From contig CAZAGT010000362.1 of assembly GCA_964484515.1 (NCBI GenBank), positions 1 through 5,185 of the forward strand: a DNA stretch of 5,185 bases, read 5' to 3'. The stretch comes from CAZAGT01 sp964484515 (lineage in GTDB: Bacteria; Desulfobacterota; DSM-4660; Desulfatiglandales; HGW-15). Shown here one piece after another: positions 1 to 4,186 of the stretch. Made by a program: the position numbers and the translations under genes. Each line of letters opens with the position of its first letter. The stretch's first letter is position 1. The notes below the pieces were generated by a model. That model was given only the letters and a program-made list of their open reading frames with translations. It ran no database searches and was not told the DNA's origin.

Positions 1-54
1 CCCGCGACCCTCAGCTTGGAAGGCTGACGCTCTAGCCAACTGAGCTATTCCCGC
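1..54 (-). tRNA. tRNA-Gly(TCC), partial (3' part beyond window)
   Basis: Read on the minus strand from 54, the sequence folds as the 5' two thirds of a tRNA. It has acceptor strand GCGGGAA, then TA, D-stem GCTC/GAGC around AGTTGGCTA, anticodon stem TCAGC/GCTGA with loop CTTCCAA (anticodon TCC at 18-20), a 5-nt variable loop and the first T-stem strand GCGGG. The window ends there, so the T loop, acceptor 3' strand and CCA end are missing. It reads GGA glycine codons. It is the third tRNA of the minus-strand group, and the E. coli glyT gene holds the same place with the same anticodon. Confidence 0.95.
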
Positions 55-163
55 CTGTAAAGCTCCCTTTCACGTTCGCGGCCCGCTCATGAGGACACCA
101 AAGCAGCCATTCCGAACGATTGAAAAGAAATGATATCCGCCCATTTTGCGATGGGAAGTGGCT
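55..163 (-). other. spacer between tRNA-Tyr and tRNA-Gly
   Basis: These 109 bases between two co-oriented tRNA genes contain no gene. One small hairpin is visible, CCCAT (140-144) with ATGGG (151-155), which could be a processing feature of the tRNA precursor. No promoter or T-rich terminator is evident, which is consistent with one polycistronic tRNA transcript. Confidence 0.5.
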
Positions 164-248
164 TGGTGGAGAGGGGAGGATTCGAACCTCCGAAGGCTGA
201 GCCGGCAGATTTACAGTCTGCTCCCTTTGACCGCTCGGGAACCTCTCC
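164..248 (-). tRNA. tRNA-Tyr(GTA), class II, with encoded CCA
   Basis: Complete on the minus strand from 248 to 164. The acceptor stem is GGAGAGG (248-242) with CCTCTCC (174-168), followed by discriminator A at 167 and an encoded CCA at 166-164. The anticodon stem is GCAGA/TCTGC with loop CTGTAAA, giving anticodon GTA (212-214) for tyrosine. The long extra arm before the T arm (GGTTCGAATCC) is the class II form usual for bacterial tRNA-Tyr. Only 13 nt separate it from the upstream tRNA-Thr, so the two are almost certainly co-transcribed. Confidence 0.97.
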
Positions 249-261
249 AAAGAGCCTGACC

Positions 262-337
262 TGGAGCCAGCGAAGGGAATCGAACCCCCGACCCACTGAT
301 TACAAATCAGTTGCTCTGCCATCTGAGCTACGCTGGC
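262..337 (-). tRNA. tRNA-Thr(TGT) with encoded CCA
   Basis: Complete on the minus strand from 337 to 262. The acceptor stem is GCCAGCG (337-331) with CGCTGGC (272-266), the discriminator is U (position 265) and CCA is encoded at 264-262. The D arm is GCTCAGATGGCAGAGC, the anticodon stem ACTGA/TCAGT, and the loop TTTGTAA with anticodon TGT (302-304) reads ACA codons. The T arm carries GGTTCGATTCC. It is the first tRNA of the operon and matches the position and anticodon of E. coli thrU. Confidence 0.97.
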
Positions 338-364
338 CGGCAATTCAAAAAAAGACAATTTTCA

Positions 365-393
365 AGGATAACCTTTTGTTTTTCTTTTTTCAA
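365..393 (-). promoter_or_regulatory. proximal tRNA-operon promoter candidate
   Basis: On the minus strand, TTGAAA (393-388) is followed after exactly 17 bp by TATCCT (370-365). Transcription would start near 358, about 20 nt before the tRNA-Thr 5' end. The spacer and flanks are A/T-rich. The -10 matches four of six consensus bases, so this is a moderate candidate that may act alongside the stronger distal promoter. Confidence 0.45.
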
Positions 394-658
394 CCACTTT
401 TTTCGAACAAGACCCTGAATTTTCTGTACGGAAGGCTACCAAGAATGGTTTCTATCACTATTTCGATACGTTTCGTCGATTTTCAGTCTTTTTCGATTGT
501 GGGGTCATTCAGATAGACGTCTTTGCGGGCCACATTGCTCGTTTTGAGAGGACACGTATTCGGACGGACTCTCACTCGCATAGGAAAGGTGGAATAGGTG
601 CCACACCCCGGCCGGGTGGCGGTCTTGACCGCCGTCGGCATTGACCTTTAAACGCGCG
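394..658. other. long leader of the tRNA operon, no gene seen
   Basis: This stretch between the distal promoter and the proximal one contains no convincing coding frame on either strand. If transcribed from about 652 leftward it gives a GC-rich hairpin zone (607-633) followed by A/T-rich sequence (roughly 340-500). I found no boxA-like antitermination motif and recognise no riboswitch. Confidence 0.5.
607..633. repeat. adjacent GC-rich palindrome and hairpin in the leader
   Basis: CCCGGCCGGG (607-616) is a perfect 10-bp palindrome. It is directly followed by GGCGGT-CTTG-ACCGCC (618-633), a perfect 6-bp stem with a four-base loop. No T tract follows on either strand, so neither looks like an intrinsic terminator. 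In the minus-strand leader they would form stable structures starting about 20 nt after the predicted start site. Confidence 0.6.
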
Positions 659-687
659 ACTATAGATACCTCGAGAAGGCTTGTCAA
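659..687 (-). promoter_or_regulatory. strong sigma70-type promoter with GC discriminator
   Basis: On the minus strand, a perfect -35 TTGACA (687-682) is separated by exactly 17 bp from TATAGT (664-659). The bases between the -10 and the start site are CGCGCG (658-653), a GC-rich discriminator of the kind known in stable-RNA promoters under stringent (ppGpp) control. Upstream of the -35 lies an A/T-rich stretch (TTTTGAAATTAA) that could act as an UP element. It points at the tRNA genes, whose first mature end is about 315 nt downstream. The assignment to the tRNA operon is inferred from direction and lack of an intervening gene. Confidence 0.7.
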
Positions 688-881
688 CTTAATTTCAAAA
701 CGCCTGTCCGTGCCTCGGGTGGCCCACTGATCTCCGCGCCAGACGATGACATTTCATTTGACTTTCTCAAAATAATCATTTAGCCTTGAGCGGATTTTTT
801 GGTCTTTCGAGACCTTGATGAAGGCCCTGATCTTACGTCAATCAAGCCTGTTCTCGAACAGCGTAGATGAAACTATTTTTT
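688..881 (+). promoter_or_regulatory. intergenic region with weak plus-strand promoter candidate
   Basis: No gene is visible. The best plus-strand promoter candidate for the membrane-protein gene is TTGACT (758-763), 17 bp, TAGCCT (781-786), which has a poor -10. A small hairpin GGTCT-TTCG-AGACC (801-814) has a UUCG loop but is not followed by T residues. Confidence 0.25.
848..861. promoter_or_regulatory. operator-like inverted repeat CTGTTC-TC-GAACAG
   Basis: A perfect 6+6 inverted repeat with a 2-base centre lies 34 bp before the start codon at 896, in the presumed 5' leader. It could be a regulator site or a small hairpin. The arms resemble LexA half-sites, but the spacing fits neither the E. 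coli nor the Bacillus LexA consensus, so no regulator is assigned. Confidence 0.25.
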
Positions 882-895
882 AAGGAGGTAAAAGC

Positions 896-1208
896 ATGAC
901 GGCTTTGGCGGGAGGGCTAATCGCACTCATATTGGGAATCATCGGAATCATCTTCTGGTGGGGGTATTTTTTGCAGCTCCTTATGGGGGGCGTCCCGGTG
1001 ATGCTTATCTTAGGCGGCGCTTTGGCGACATACCTGGGCATTGAGGAAATCAAAGACAAGCGTGCCTCGGAGAGNNNNNNNNNNGGAGAGCTTCGACGCT
1101 GATACGAGTGACCTCAAGAACGAGGTGGAAAGCCTCAAAGAAGAGATAAAGGAACTGAAGACGGACAAATCAGGCACAAAACCAAAGAAGGAAGAGGAGA
1201 AAGAATAG
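896..1208 (+). CDS. small two-helix membrane protein with coiled-coil tail (interrupted by assembly gap)
   Basis: The ATG at 896 is preceded by a perfect Shine-Dalgarno AAGGAGGT (882-889). The first 59 residues contain two hydrophobic segments (about residues 3-24 and 26-48) and end in a charged stretch. After the N run, a different frame (codons from GAG at 1086 to TAG at 1206-1208) encodes a highly charged tail with heptad-like leucines (LKNEVESLKEEIKELK) and a Lys/Glu-rich end, the expected continuation. Merging the identical GGAGAG on each side of the gap restores one frame of 98 residues. It would sit in the inner membrane with a cytoplasmic or periplasmic coiled coil. I do not recognise the family and propose no function. 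It appears to be a single-gene unit followed by a hairpin. Confidence 0.75.
1075..1084. other. assembly gap (10 N) inside a coding sequence
   Basis: Ten Ns are flanked on both sides by GGAGAG (1069-1074 and 1085-1090). Kept at face value the reading frame is broken and a stop appears at 1102. Deleting the Ns and one GGAGAG copy gives an in-frame Ser-Glu-Ser-Phe junction. The gap is therefore probably a scaffolding placeholder between contig ends that overlap. Confidence 0.85.
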
Positions 1209-1232
1209 AAATCCGGTCCGGGTCCCATCCGT

Positions 1233-1253
1233 CCCCCATCGCTTGGATGGGGG
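1233..1253 (+). terminator. terminator-like hairpin after the membrane-protein gene
   Basis: CCCCCATC (1233-1240) pairs perfectly with GATGGGGG (1246-1253) around loop GCTTG, 25 nt after the stop codon. Only CTTC follows, not a clear T tract, so termination would be weak or hairpin-only. It may instead protect the mRNA 3' end. Confidence 0.5.
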
Positions 1254-1331
1254 CTTCAGCGGAAGGGGCAGGCAAGCTCACCGTGCAGTCTCCTTCAGTT
1301 GACCCGCAGCCGATGACTATCTGACCTCACG

Positions 1332-1366
1332 AACGGGGCGCGCCTGAAACAGGCGGGCCTCGTTTT
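1332..1366. terminator. bidirectional terminator candidate between convergent genes
   Basis: A long hairpin: AACGGGGC (1332-1339) and CGCCTG (1341-1346) pair with CAGGCG (1350-1355) and GCCTCGTT (1357-1364) around loop AAA, with a single G/G mismatch (1340/1356) and one G-T pair. On the plus strand it runs into TTTT (1363-1366). On the minus strand it begins directly after the ndk stop codon. It can serve both the upstream plus-strand gene and ndk, although the T tracts are short. Confidence 0.6.
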
Positions 1367-1787
1367 ACATATCGGCAACCTCGATTTCCCCAAAGAAATA
1401 GCCAATTTCGAAATCTACTGACTCACGCGAGTCGGATCCATGGACGGCGTTTTTCTCGATATCCGTGGCGAACTCGCGCCGAATGGTCCGCTCCGCGGCC
1501 TCCTCGTAATTTGTCGCCCCCATGAGGTCGCGGTACCTCGTGATGGCATCCCCCCCCTCCAATACCATAACGACACACGGGCCGGAGGACATAAAATCGG
1601 TAAGGCTGTCGTAAAAGGGTTTGCCCTTATGAACTTTGTAAAAGCCCATGGCCTGGCTCTTACTCAGCTTGATCATCTTCATGGCCTTGATGTTGAGGCC
1701 GGCCTCTTCGATCTTCTTGATGATCCCACCGATAAGATGTCTCGCCACGGCATCGGGCTTGATGATGGCCAAAGTCCTTTCTTGCAT
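1365..1787 (-). CDS. ndk: nucleoside diphosphate kinase
   Basis: The 140-residue product matches the usual length of bacterial NDK, a cytosolic enzyme that moves the gamma phosphate from ATP to other (deoxy)nucleoside diphosphates through a phosphohistidine. The family signature NAVHGSDS is present with the catalytic histidine at residue 116. The other conserved nucleotide-site residues are in place: Lys10 (in IIKPDA), Tyr50, Phe58, Arg86, Thr92, Arg103 and Asn113. The start is set at the CAT at 1785-1787 because family homology begins at MQERTLAIIKPDA and AAGGGA lies 8 nt upstream. A longer in-frame extension up to 1928 reads through hairpins and resembles nothing. The gene stands alone, convergent with the gene at 896. 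A -10-like TATAAA/TAATAT (1815-1807) precedes it. Confidence 0.97.
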   Translation of the reverse strand: MQERTLAIIKPDAVARHLIGGIIKKIEEAGLNIKAMKMIKLSKSQAMGFYKVHKGKPFYDSLTDFMSSGPCVVMVLEGGDAITRYRDLMGATNYEEAAERTIRREFATDIEKNAVHGSDSRESVDFEIGYFFGEIEVADM

Positions 1788-1828
1788 TGATTCTATCCCT
1801 TGACTATTTATATTAGATCGGAAAATCA

Positions 1829-1852
1829 ATACCACCAGTAAACTGGTGGTAT
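1829..1852 (-). terminator. 24-bp palindrome upstream of ndk: terminator or operator
   Basis: ATACCACCAGT (1829-1839) and ACTGGTGGTAT (1842-1852) are perfect 11-bp inverted arms around AA. On the minus strand the stem is followed by TTGATTTT, which suits an intrinsic terminator or attenuator for transcription coming from the right. It also lies just upstream of the -10-like sequence of ndk, covering the expected -35 position, so it could instead be a regulator-binding site for ndk. The sequence alone does not decide between these. Confidence 0.5.
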
Positions 1853-1876
1853 GGGGCCGCCACAAGTGGCGGTCCT
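1853..1876. repeat. second strong hairpin abutting the first
   Basis: GGGGCCGCCAC (1853-1863) pairs with GTGGCGGTCCT (1866-1876) through 11 positions including two G-T pairs. It begins at the very next base after the 1829-1852 palindrome. As RNA on either strand the pair would form tandem stem-loops. No T tract follows on the plus strand. Confidence 0.55.
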
Positions 1877-2098
1877 GAAGACAACATAACGCGAATTTGG
1901 GAGGCAACGGCATGGATCGGAGCTTCATTGATTGATCTAGACCGGCCTCTTCTGCCCTGTCCTCGTCGGACGGCGACCCTTTCTCGGATTCTATGTCAGC
2001 TGAGAGGTATCTTTATGAAGCAACTCCAACTTTGGCCTACGTATTTATCGCAGGCTCAAGGAATCTCGGCACTAATCACTGGCATAGCCATTGTTCAT
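1877..2098. other. gene-free stretch, possible ncRNA body
   Basis: I see no convincing protein. An open frame at 1928-2131 (+) has no recognisable composition or family and runs through the 2099-2118 hairpin. An internal ATG at 2014 does have a GAGAGG upstream, giving a 38-residue peptide of doubtful reality. The stretch could be part of an untranslated transcript on either strand, but I recognise no known RNA family (tmRNA, 6S, SRP, RNase P and T-box features were sought and not found). Confidence 0.3.
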
Positions 2099-2129
2099 AC
2101 CACTGGCATGCCAGTGGTTTATTCCTTTT
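2099..2129 (+). terminator. intrinsic terminator (perfect 20-bp palindrome plus T-rich tail)
   Basis: ACCACTGGCATGCCAGTGGT (2099-2118) is a perfect palindrome. As RNA it gives an 8-bp stem with CATG loop followed by TTATTCCTTTT. On the plus strand this is a good intrinsic terminator, yet no clear plus-strand gene precedes it. A related half-site, CACTGGCAT, occurs about 25 bp upstream at 2078-2086. It could also be an operator. Confidence 0.55.
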
Positions 2130-2155
2130 GAATTAGCCGATGACGGGCATATAAG
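2128..2155 (+). promoter_or_regulatory. promoter candidate for the first cysteine-cluster gene
   Basis: TTGAAT (2128-2133), 16 bp, TATAAG (2150-2155): the -10 matches five of six consensus bases. The predicted start near 2162 leaves a leader of about 70 nt before the ATG at 2233. An opposed minus-strand candidate (TTGACG 2178-2173, 18 bp, TTATAT 2154-2149) shares the same -10 bases. Confidence 0.45.
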
Positions 2156-2188
2156 TGCAAACGGTCGGCCGTCGTCAAGAAAATAATG

Positions 2189-2208
2189 ACCTTTGCGGCC
2201 GTAAAGGT
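2189..2208 (+). promoter_or_regulatory. near-perfect palindrome in the leader of the first cysteine-cluster gene
   Basis: ACCTTT-G-CGGCCG-T-AAAGGT is a 20-bp palindrome with one G/T position, centred about 35 bp before the start codon and downstream of the predicted transcription start. It is well placed for a repressor operator or an RNA hairpin near the ribosome site. No regulator can be named. Confidence 0.4.
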
Positions 2209-2232
2209 TAAACATCCACGAAGGCGAGAATC

Positions 2233-2991
2233 ATGTCTGAAGATTTAACACCGATGAAGGAACCGGGTATCGCGCGACTCGAAAAGGAGCATTTGATACG
2301 TTTCAACTGTAATCCCGGCATAGTCTGTTTTACGCAATGCTGCCAGGACGTTACGATTGCATTGACACCTTACGACGTCTTGAGACTCAAGAACCGATTG
2401 GAGATGAGTTCCGACGAATTCCTCGAAAAGCATGCCCTCATCATCCCCACAAAGGGACGGCTGATCGCCCTCGTTCTCCTCAAGATGAACGAGGAGGACA
2501 AACACTGTCCTTTTGTGTCCGAAAACGGGTGTTTCGTGTACGAAGACCGTCCCTGGCCCTGTCGAATGTTTCCTTTGGACTTAAACGATGACGGAACGTA
2601 TCGCATCATCGCCGACGGCGCTCGCTGCCGGGGCCTCAACGAATCGAATCGATGGCAGATCGTTGATTGGATTAGGGCACAGGGTACCGGCCCCTATGAT
2701 GAGATCAATAAGCTATTCACCAGCTTTACGCTTCAACTCCAGGCCCACCAGCTGGACATCGATAACCCTCAGGTCGCGAAGATGACCTTTATGGCCCTCT
2801 ACAATCTGGATAAGTTCCGAGAATTTGTGTTCCAGAGCAGCTTTCTCGAACGCTTTCAATTAGAAAAGGATGTGGTAGAGACAATCAAGGCTGATGACGA
2901 GGCGTTACTCAAATTCGCGTTTGATTGGCTGAATTTCGGGCTTTTTGGCCAAAAGCTCTTTTGGGTGAAGCCTGACGCCCATCCCACCTAG
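2233..2991 (+). CDS. YkgJ-like cysteine-cluster protein (paralogue 1)
   Basis: A 252-residue soluble protein without signal peptide or membrane helix. The N-terminal domain holds Cys26, Cys32, Cys36-Cys37, then Cys92 (HCPFV), Cys100, Cys110 (DRPWPCRMFPL) and Cys132. This is the pattern of the YkgJ / CxxCxxCC family (PF03692-type), which is predicted to bind zinc or iron and includes relatives of the flagellin lysine methylase FliB. Residues about 155-245 form a second, helix-rich region ending in DWLNFGLFG, also present in the paralogue at 3365. AAGG sits 8 nt before the chosen ATG. It appears to be transcribed alone from the 2128-2155 promoter and ends in a hairpin. The metal, partner and reaction are unknown. 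Family assignment is by motif only. Confidence 0.85.
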   Translation: MSEDLTPMKEPGIARLEKEHLIRFNCNPGIVCFTQCCQDVTIALTPYDVLRLKNRLEMSSDEFLEKHALIIPTKGRLIALVLLKMNEEDKHCPFVSENGCFVYEDRPWPCRMFPLDLNDDGTYRIIADGARCRGLNESNRWQIVDWIRAQGTGPYDEINKLFTSFTLQLQAHQLDIDNPQVAKMTFMALYNLDKFREFVFQSSFLERFQLEKDVVETIKADDEALLKFAFDWLNFGLFGQKLFWVKPDAHPT

Positions 2992-2994
2992 GTT

Positions 2995-3025
2995 GAGAAT
3001 CCCCGCCCAAAGGACGGGGCTTCTC
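2995..3025 (+). terminator. strong hairpin after paralogue 1
   Basis: GAGAA (2995-2999) pairs with TTCTC (3021-3025) and CCCCG (3001-3005) with CGGGG (3015-3019), with a T/C mismatch between them and CC/GG inside. It begins 4 nt after the stop codon. GTAAG follows, not T residues, so it is an imperfect terminator. On the minus strand, GAAGCCCCGTCCTTTGGGC resembles the end hairpins of IS200/IS605-type elements, an alternative origin that a search could test. Confidence 0.45.
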
Positions 3026-3073
3026 GTAAGCACCCCTACTAGCGGGGCGCAGGGGGTCCTGGCTATGATTTGC

Positions 3074-3290
3074 CAAATTCGAAGCACGAAATCCGAAACT
3101 CGAAATGGTTCGACAGGCTCACCACCCTGAGCAGAGTCGAAGGGCAATATCAAATGGCCAAAATCCGAATGACCCAGACTGCCTGGAAGGGCTTTCCTGC
3201 CCATGAACATTGCTTGTGTAGGTGTTTAAGTCATTAGGACATTCGGGCTTCGAATTTGTTTCGCATTTCGATATTCGAATTTCGGATTTG
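3074..3290. repeat. dispersed intergenic repeat with AAATCCGAA units and inverted ends
   Basis: The left part has CAAATTCGAAGCACGAA (3074-3090) and AAATCCGAAACTCGAA (3089-3104). The right part carries their inverted counterparts TTCGGGCTTCGAATTTG (3242-3258, 16/17 match) and TTCGAATTTCGGATTT (3274-3289, 15/16 match). Another unit is AAATCCGAATGACC (3161-3174). No transposase frame is present, so it resembles a MITE-like non-coding element. I recall similar AAATCCGAA strings from intergenic regions of several uncultivated phyla, but I cannot search for copies. The open frame crossing it at 2905-3210 (-) is spurious. Confidence 0.7.
3107..3144. repeat. nested TTCGAC...GTCGAA palindrome
   Basis: TTCGAC (3109-3114) pairs with GTCGAA (3136-3141) and GCTCA (3117-3121) with TGAGC (3128-3132) around CACCACCC-type loop bases, giving an imperfect stem-loop of about 33 nt. 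It sits inside the larger repeat. Its minus-strand translation gives FDSAQGGEPVEPF, a string I associate with a widespread intergenic repeat often mis-annotated as protein. Confidence 0.75.
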
Positions 3291-3318
3291 ACGGTATTAC
3301 TCCTTTGCGTGGTATAGC
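3288..3318 (+). promoter_or_regulatory. extended -10 promoter candidate for paralogue 2
   Basis: TATAGC (3313-3318) is preceded by TG at 3310-3311 in the extended -10 position, and TTGACG (3288-3293) lies 19 bp upstream, a long spacer. The TTG of the -35 is at the very edge of the dispersed repeat. The predicted start near 3325 leaves a leader of about 40 nt. Confidence 0.35.
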
Positions 3319-3332
3319 CACTGAAACATGCT

Positions 3333-3349
3333 CACGTCCCTGGGACGTG
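3333..3349 (+). promoter_or_regulatory. perfect palindrome before paralogue 2 start
   Basis: CACGTCCC-T-GGGACGTG is a perfect 8+8 inverted repeat ending 15 nt before the ATG at 3365 and just after the predicted transcription start. It could be an operator or an RNA stem that limits access to the weak ribosome site (AGG, six bases before the ATG). No T tract follows that would make it a terminator. Confidence 0.45.
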
Positions 3350-3364
3350 GTTTCCTAGGTCGAA

Positions 3365-4186
3365 ATGAATTCCGAAACCACCTTCACACCGCTTGATGGA
3401 AACACCTTCAGGTTCAAGTGTCATCGGGATATCGCATGCTTCACCAGATGCTGCGCTGATCTCAACTTGGTATTGACGCCTTACGATGTGCTGCGCCTCA
3501 AGAATCGTCTGGGGCTGTCGTCGGCTGACTTCTTGGAACGGTACACCGAGCCGCGTGTCAAACAACAAGACCGGTTTCCGCTCCTGAGACTGAAAATGAA
3601 TCAGGATTCGGAGCGCCGTTGCCCTTTCGTGGCAAAGGAGGGATGTGAGGTTTACGATGATCGACCCGGCGCTTGCCGCATCTACCCGTTGGGACGGGCC
3701 GCCTCAAAGGTGGATGGGGGAAGAGAGACACGAACGAGGCTCTTCCTCGTAAGGGAACCCCACTGTTTGGGTCTGCAAGAGGAGCAAAGGTGGACCGTCG
3801 ACGAGTGGCTCGAAAACGAAGCCCTCAACGACTACATCGACCTCAACGATCAATGGCTGGAAATCACGACCTCCCGAAAAAGCCTCGGCCGCAAGGAGGA
3901 TGTCCTACGTAAGATCCAGATGTTTACGATGGCATCTTACAACGTGGACCGGTTCAAGGCATTCATCTTTGAAAGTCGATTCCTGGATCTCTTCGAGGTC
4001 GATGGCGACCTGCGGGAGCGGCTCCGCCACGACGAACTGGCCCTCCTCCGTTTCGCCATGGATTGGCTCAAGTTCAGCCTCTTTGGTGAGCAGACCTTGA
4101 AAATAAAACACGCACCCCGGCCAGGCGCAAACTCACCCGCCTCAGCCGGCGAACGTCACTTCCCGCTTCCTGACGGCTCGGGCTAA
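3365..4186 (+). CDS. YkgJ-like cysteine-cluster protein (paralogue 2)
   Basis: A 273-residue soluble protein homologous to the 2233 gene. By hand alignment 27 of 44 residues are identical around the first cysteine cluster, including an unbroken LTPYDVLRLKNRL. All eight cysteines are kept: Cys19, 25, 29, 30, 86, 94, 104 and 134. The shared C-terminal region ends in DWLKFSLFG. Differences are a longer loop (about residues 110-130) between Cys104 and Cys134 and a Pro/Gly/Ser-rich tail of some 25 residues absent from paralogue 1. The start ATG is supported by homology, as the ribosome site (AGG, six bases upstream) is weak. A metal-binding role is inferred from the family; the function is unknown. 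Its stop codon overlaps that of the convergent SEC-C gene. Confidence 0.85.
   Translation: MNSETTFTPLDGNTFRFKCHRDIACFTRCCADLNLVLTPYDVLRLKNRLGLSSADFLERYTEPRVKQQDRFPLLRLKMNQDSERRCPFVAKEGCEVYDDRPGACRIYPLGRAASKVDGGRETRTRLFLVREPHCLGLQEEQRWTVDEWLENEALNDYIDLNDQWLEITTSRKSLGRKEDVLRKIQMFTMASYNVDRFKAFIFESRFLDLFEVDGDLRERLRHDELALLRFAMDWLKFSLFGEQTLKIKHAPRPGANSPASAGERHFPLPDGSG

Noticed and set aside
130..516. Open frames across the tRNA cluster (130-516 plus; 32-358 and 87-296 minus)
   Set aside because: They run through or antisense to intact tRNA genes and are typical false translations of tRNA sequence.
848..861. LexA/SOS box
   Set aside because: CTGT and ACAG are six bases apart rather than eight, and it does not fit the GAAC-N4-GTTC form either.
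1010..1228. 72-residue minus-strand open frame
   Set aside because: It is Ser/Phe-rich antisense of the Lys/Glu-rich coiled-coil tail and crosses the N gap.
1788..1928. Longer 187-residue version of ndk starting at 1928
   Set aside because: The extra 47 residues resemble no NDK, cross two strong hairpins, and the start at 1787 has both homology and a ribosome site.
2010..2100. 6S RNA or similar structured RNA suggested by CCTTGAGCC/CGAGATTCC strings
   Set aside because: The order and orientation of the strings do not match 6S RNA and no closing stem was found.
1928..2131. 67-residue plus-strand open frame
   Set aside because: No ribosome site at its first ATG, no family resemblance, and its end is encoded by a terminator hairpin.
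2905..3210. 101-residue minus-strand open frame containing FDSAQGGEPVEPF
   Set aside because: It translates a palindromic intergenic repeat and overlaps the end of a real gene.
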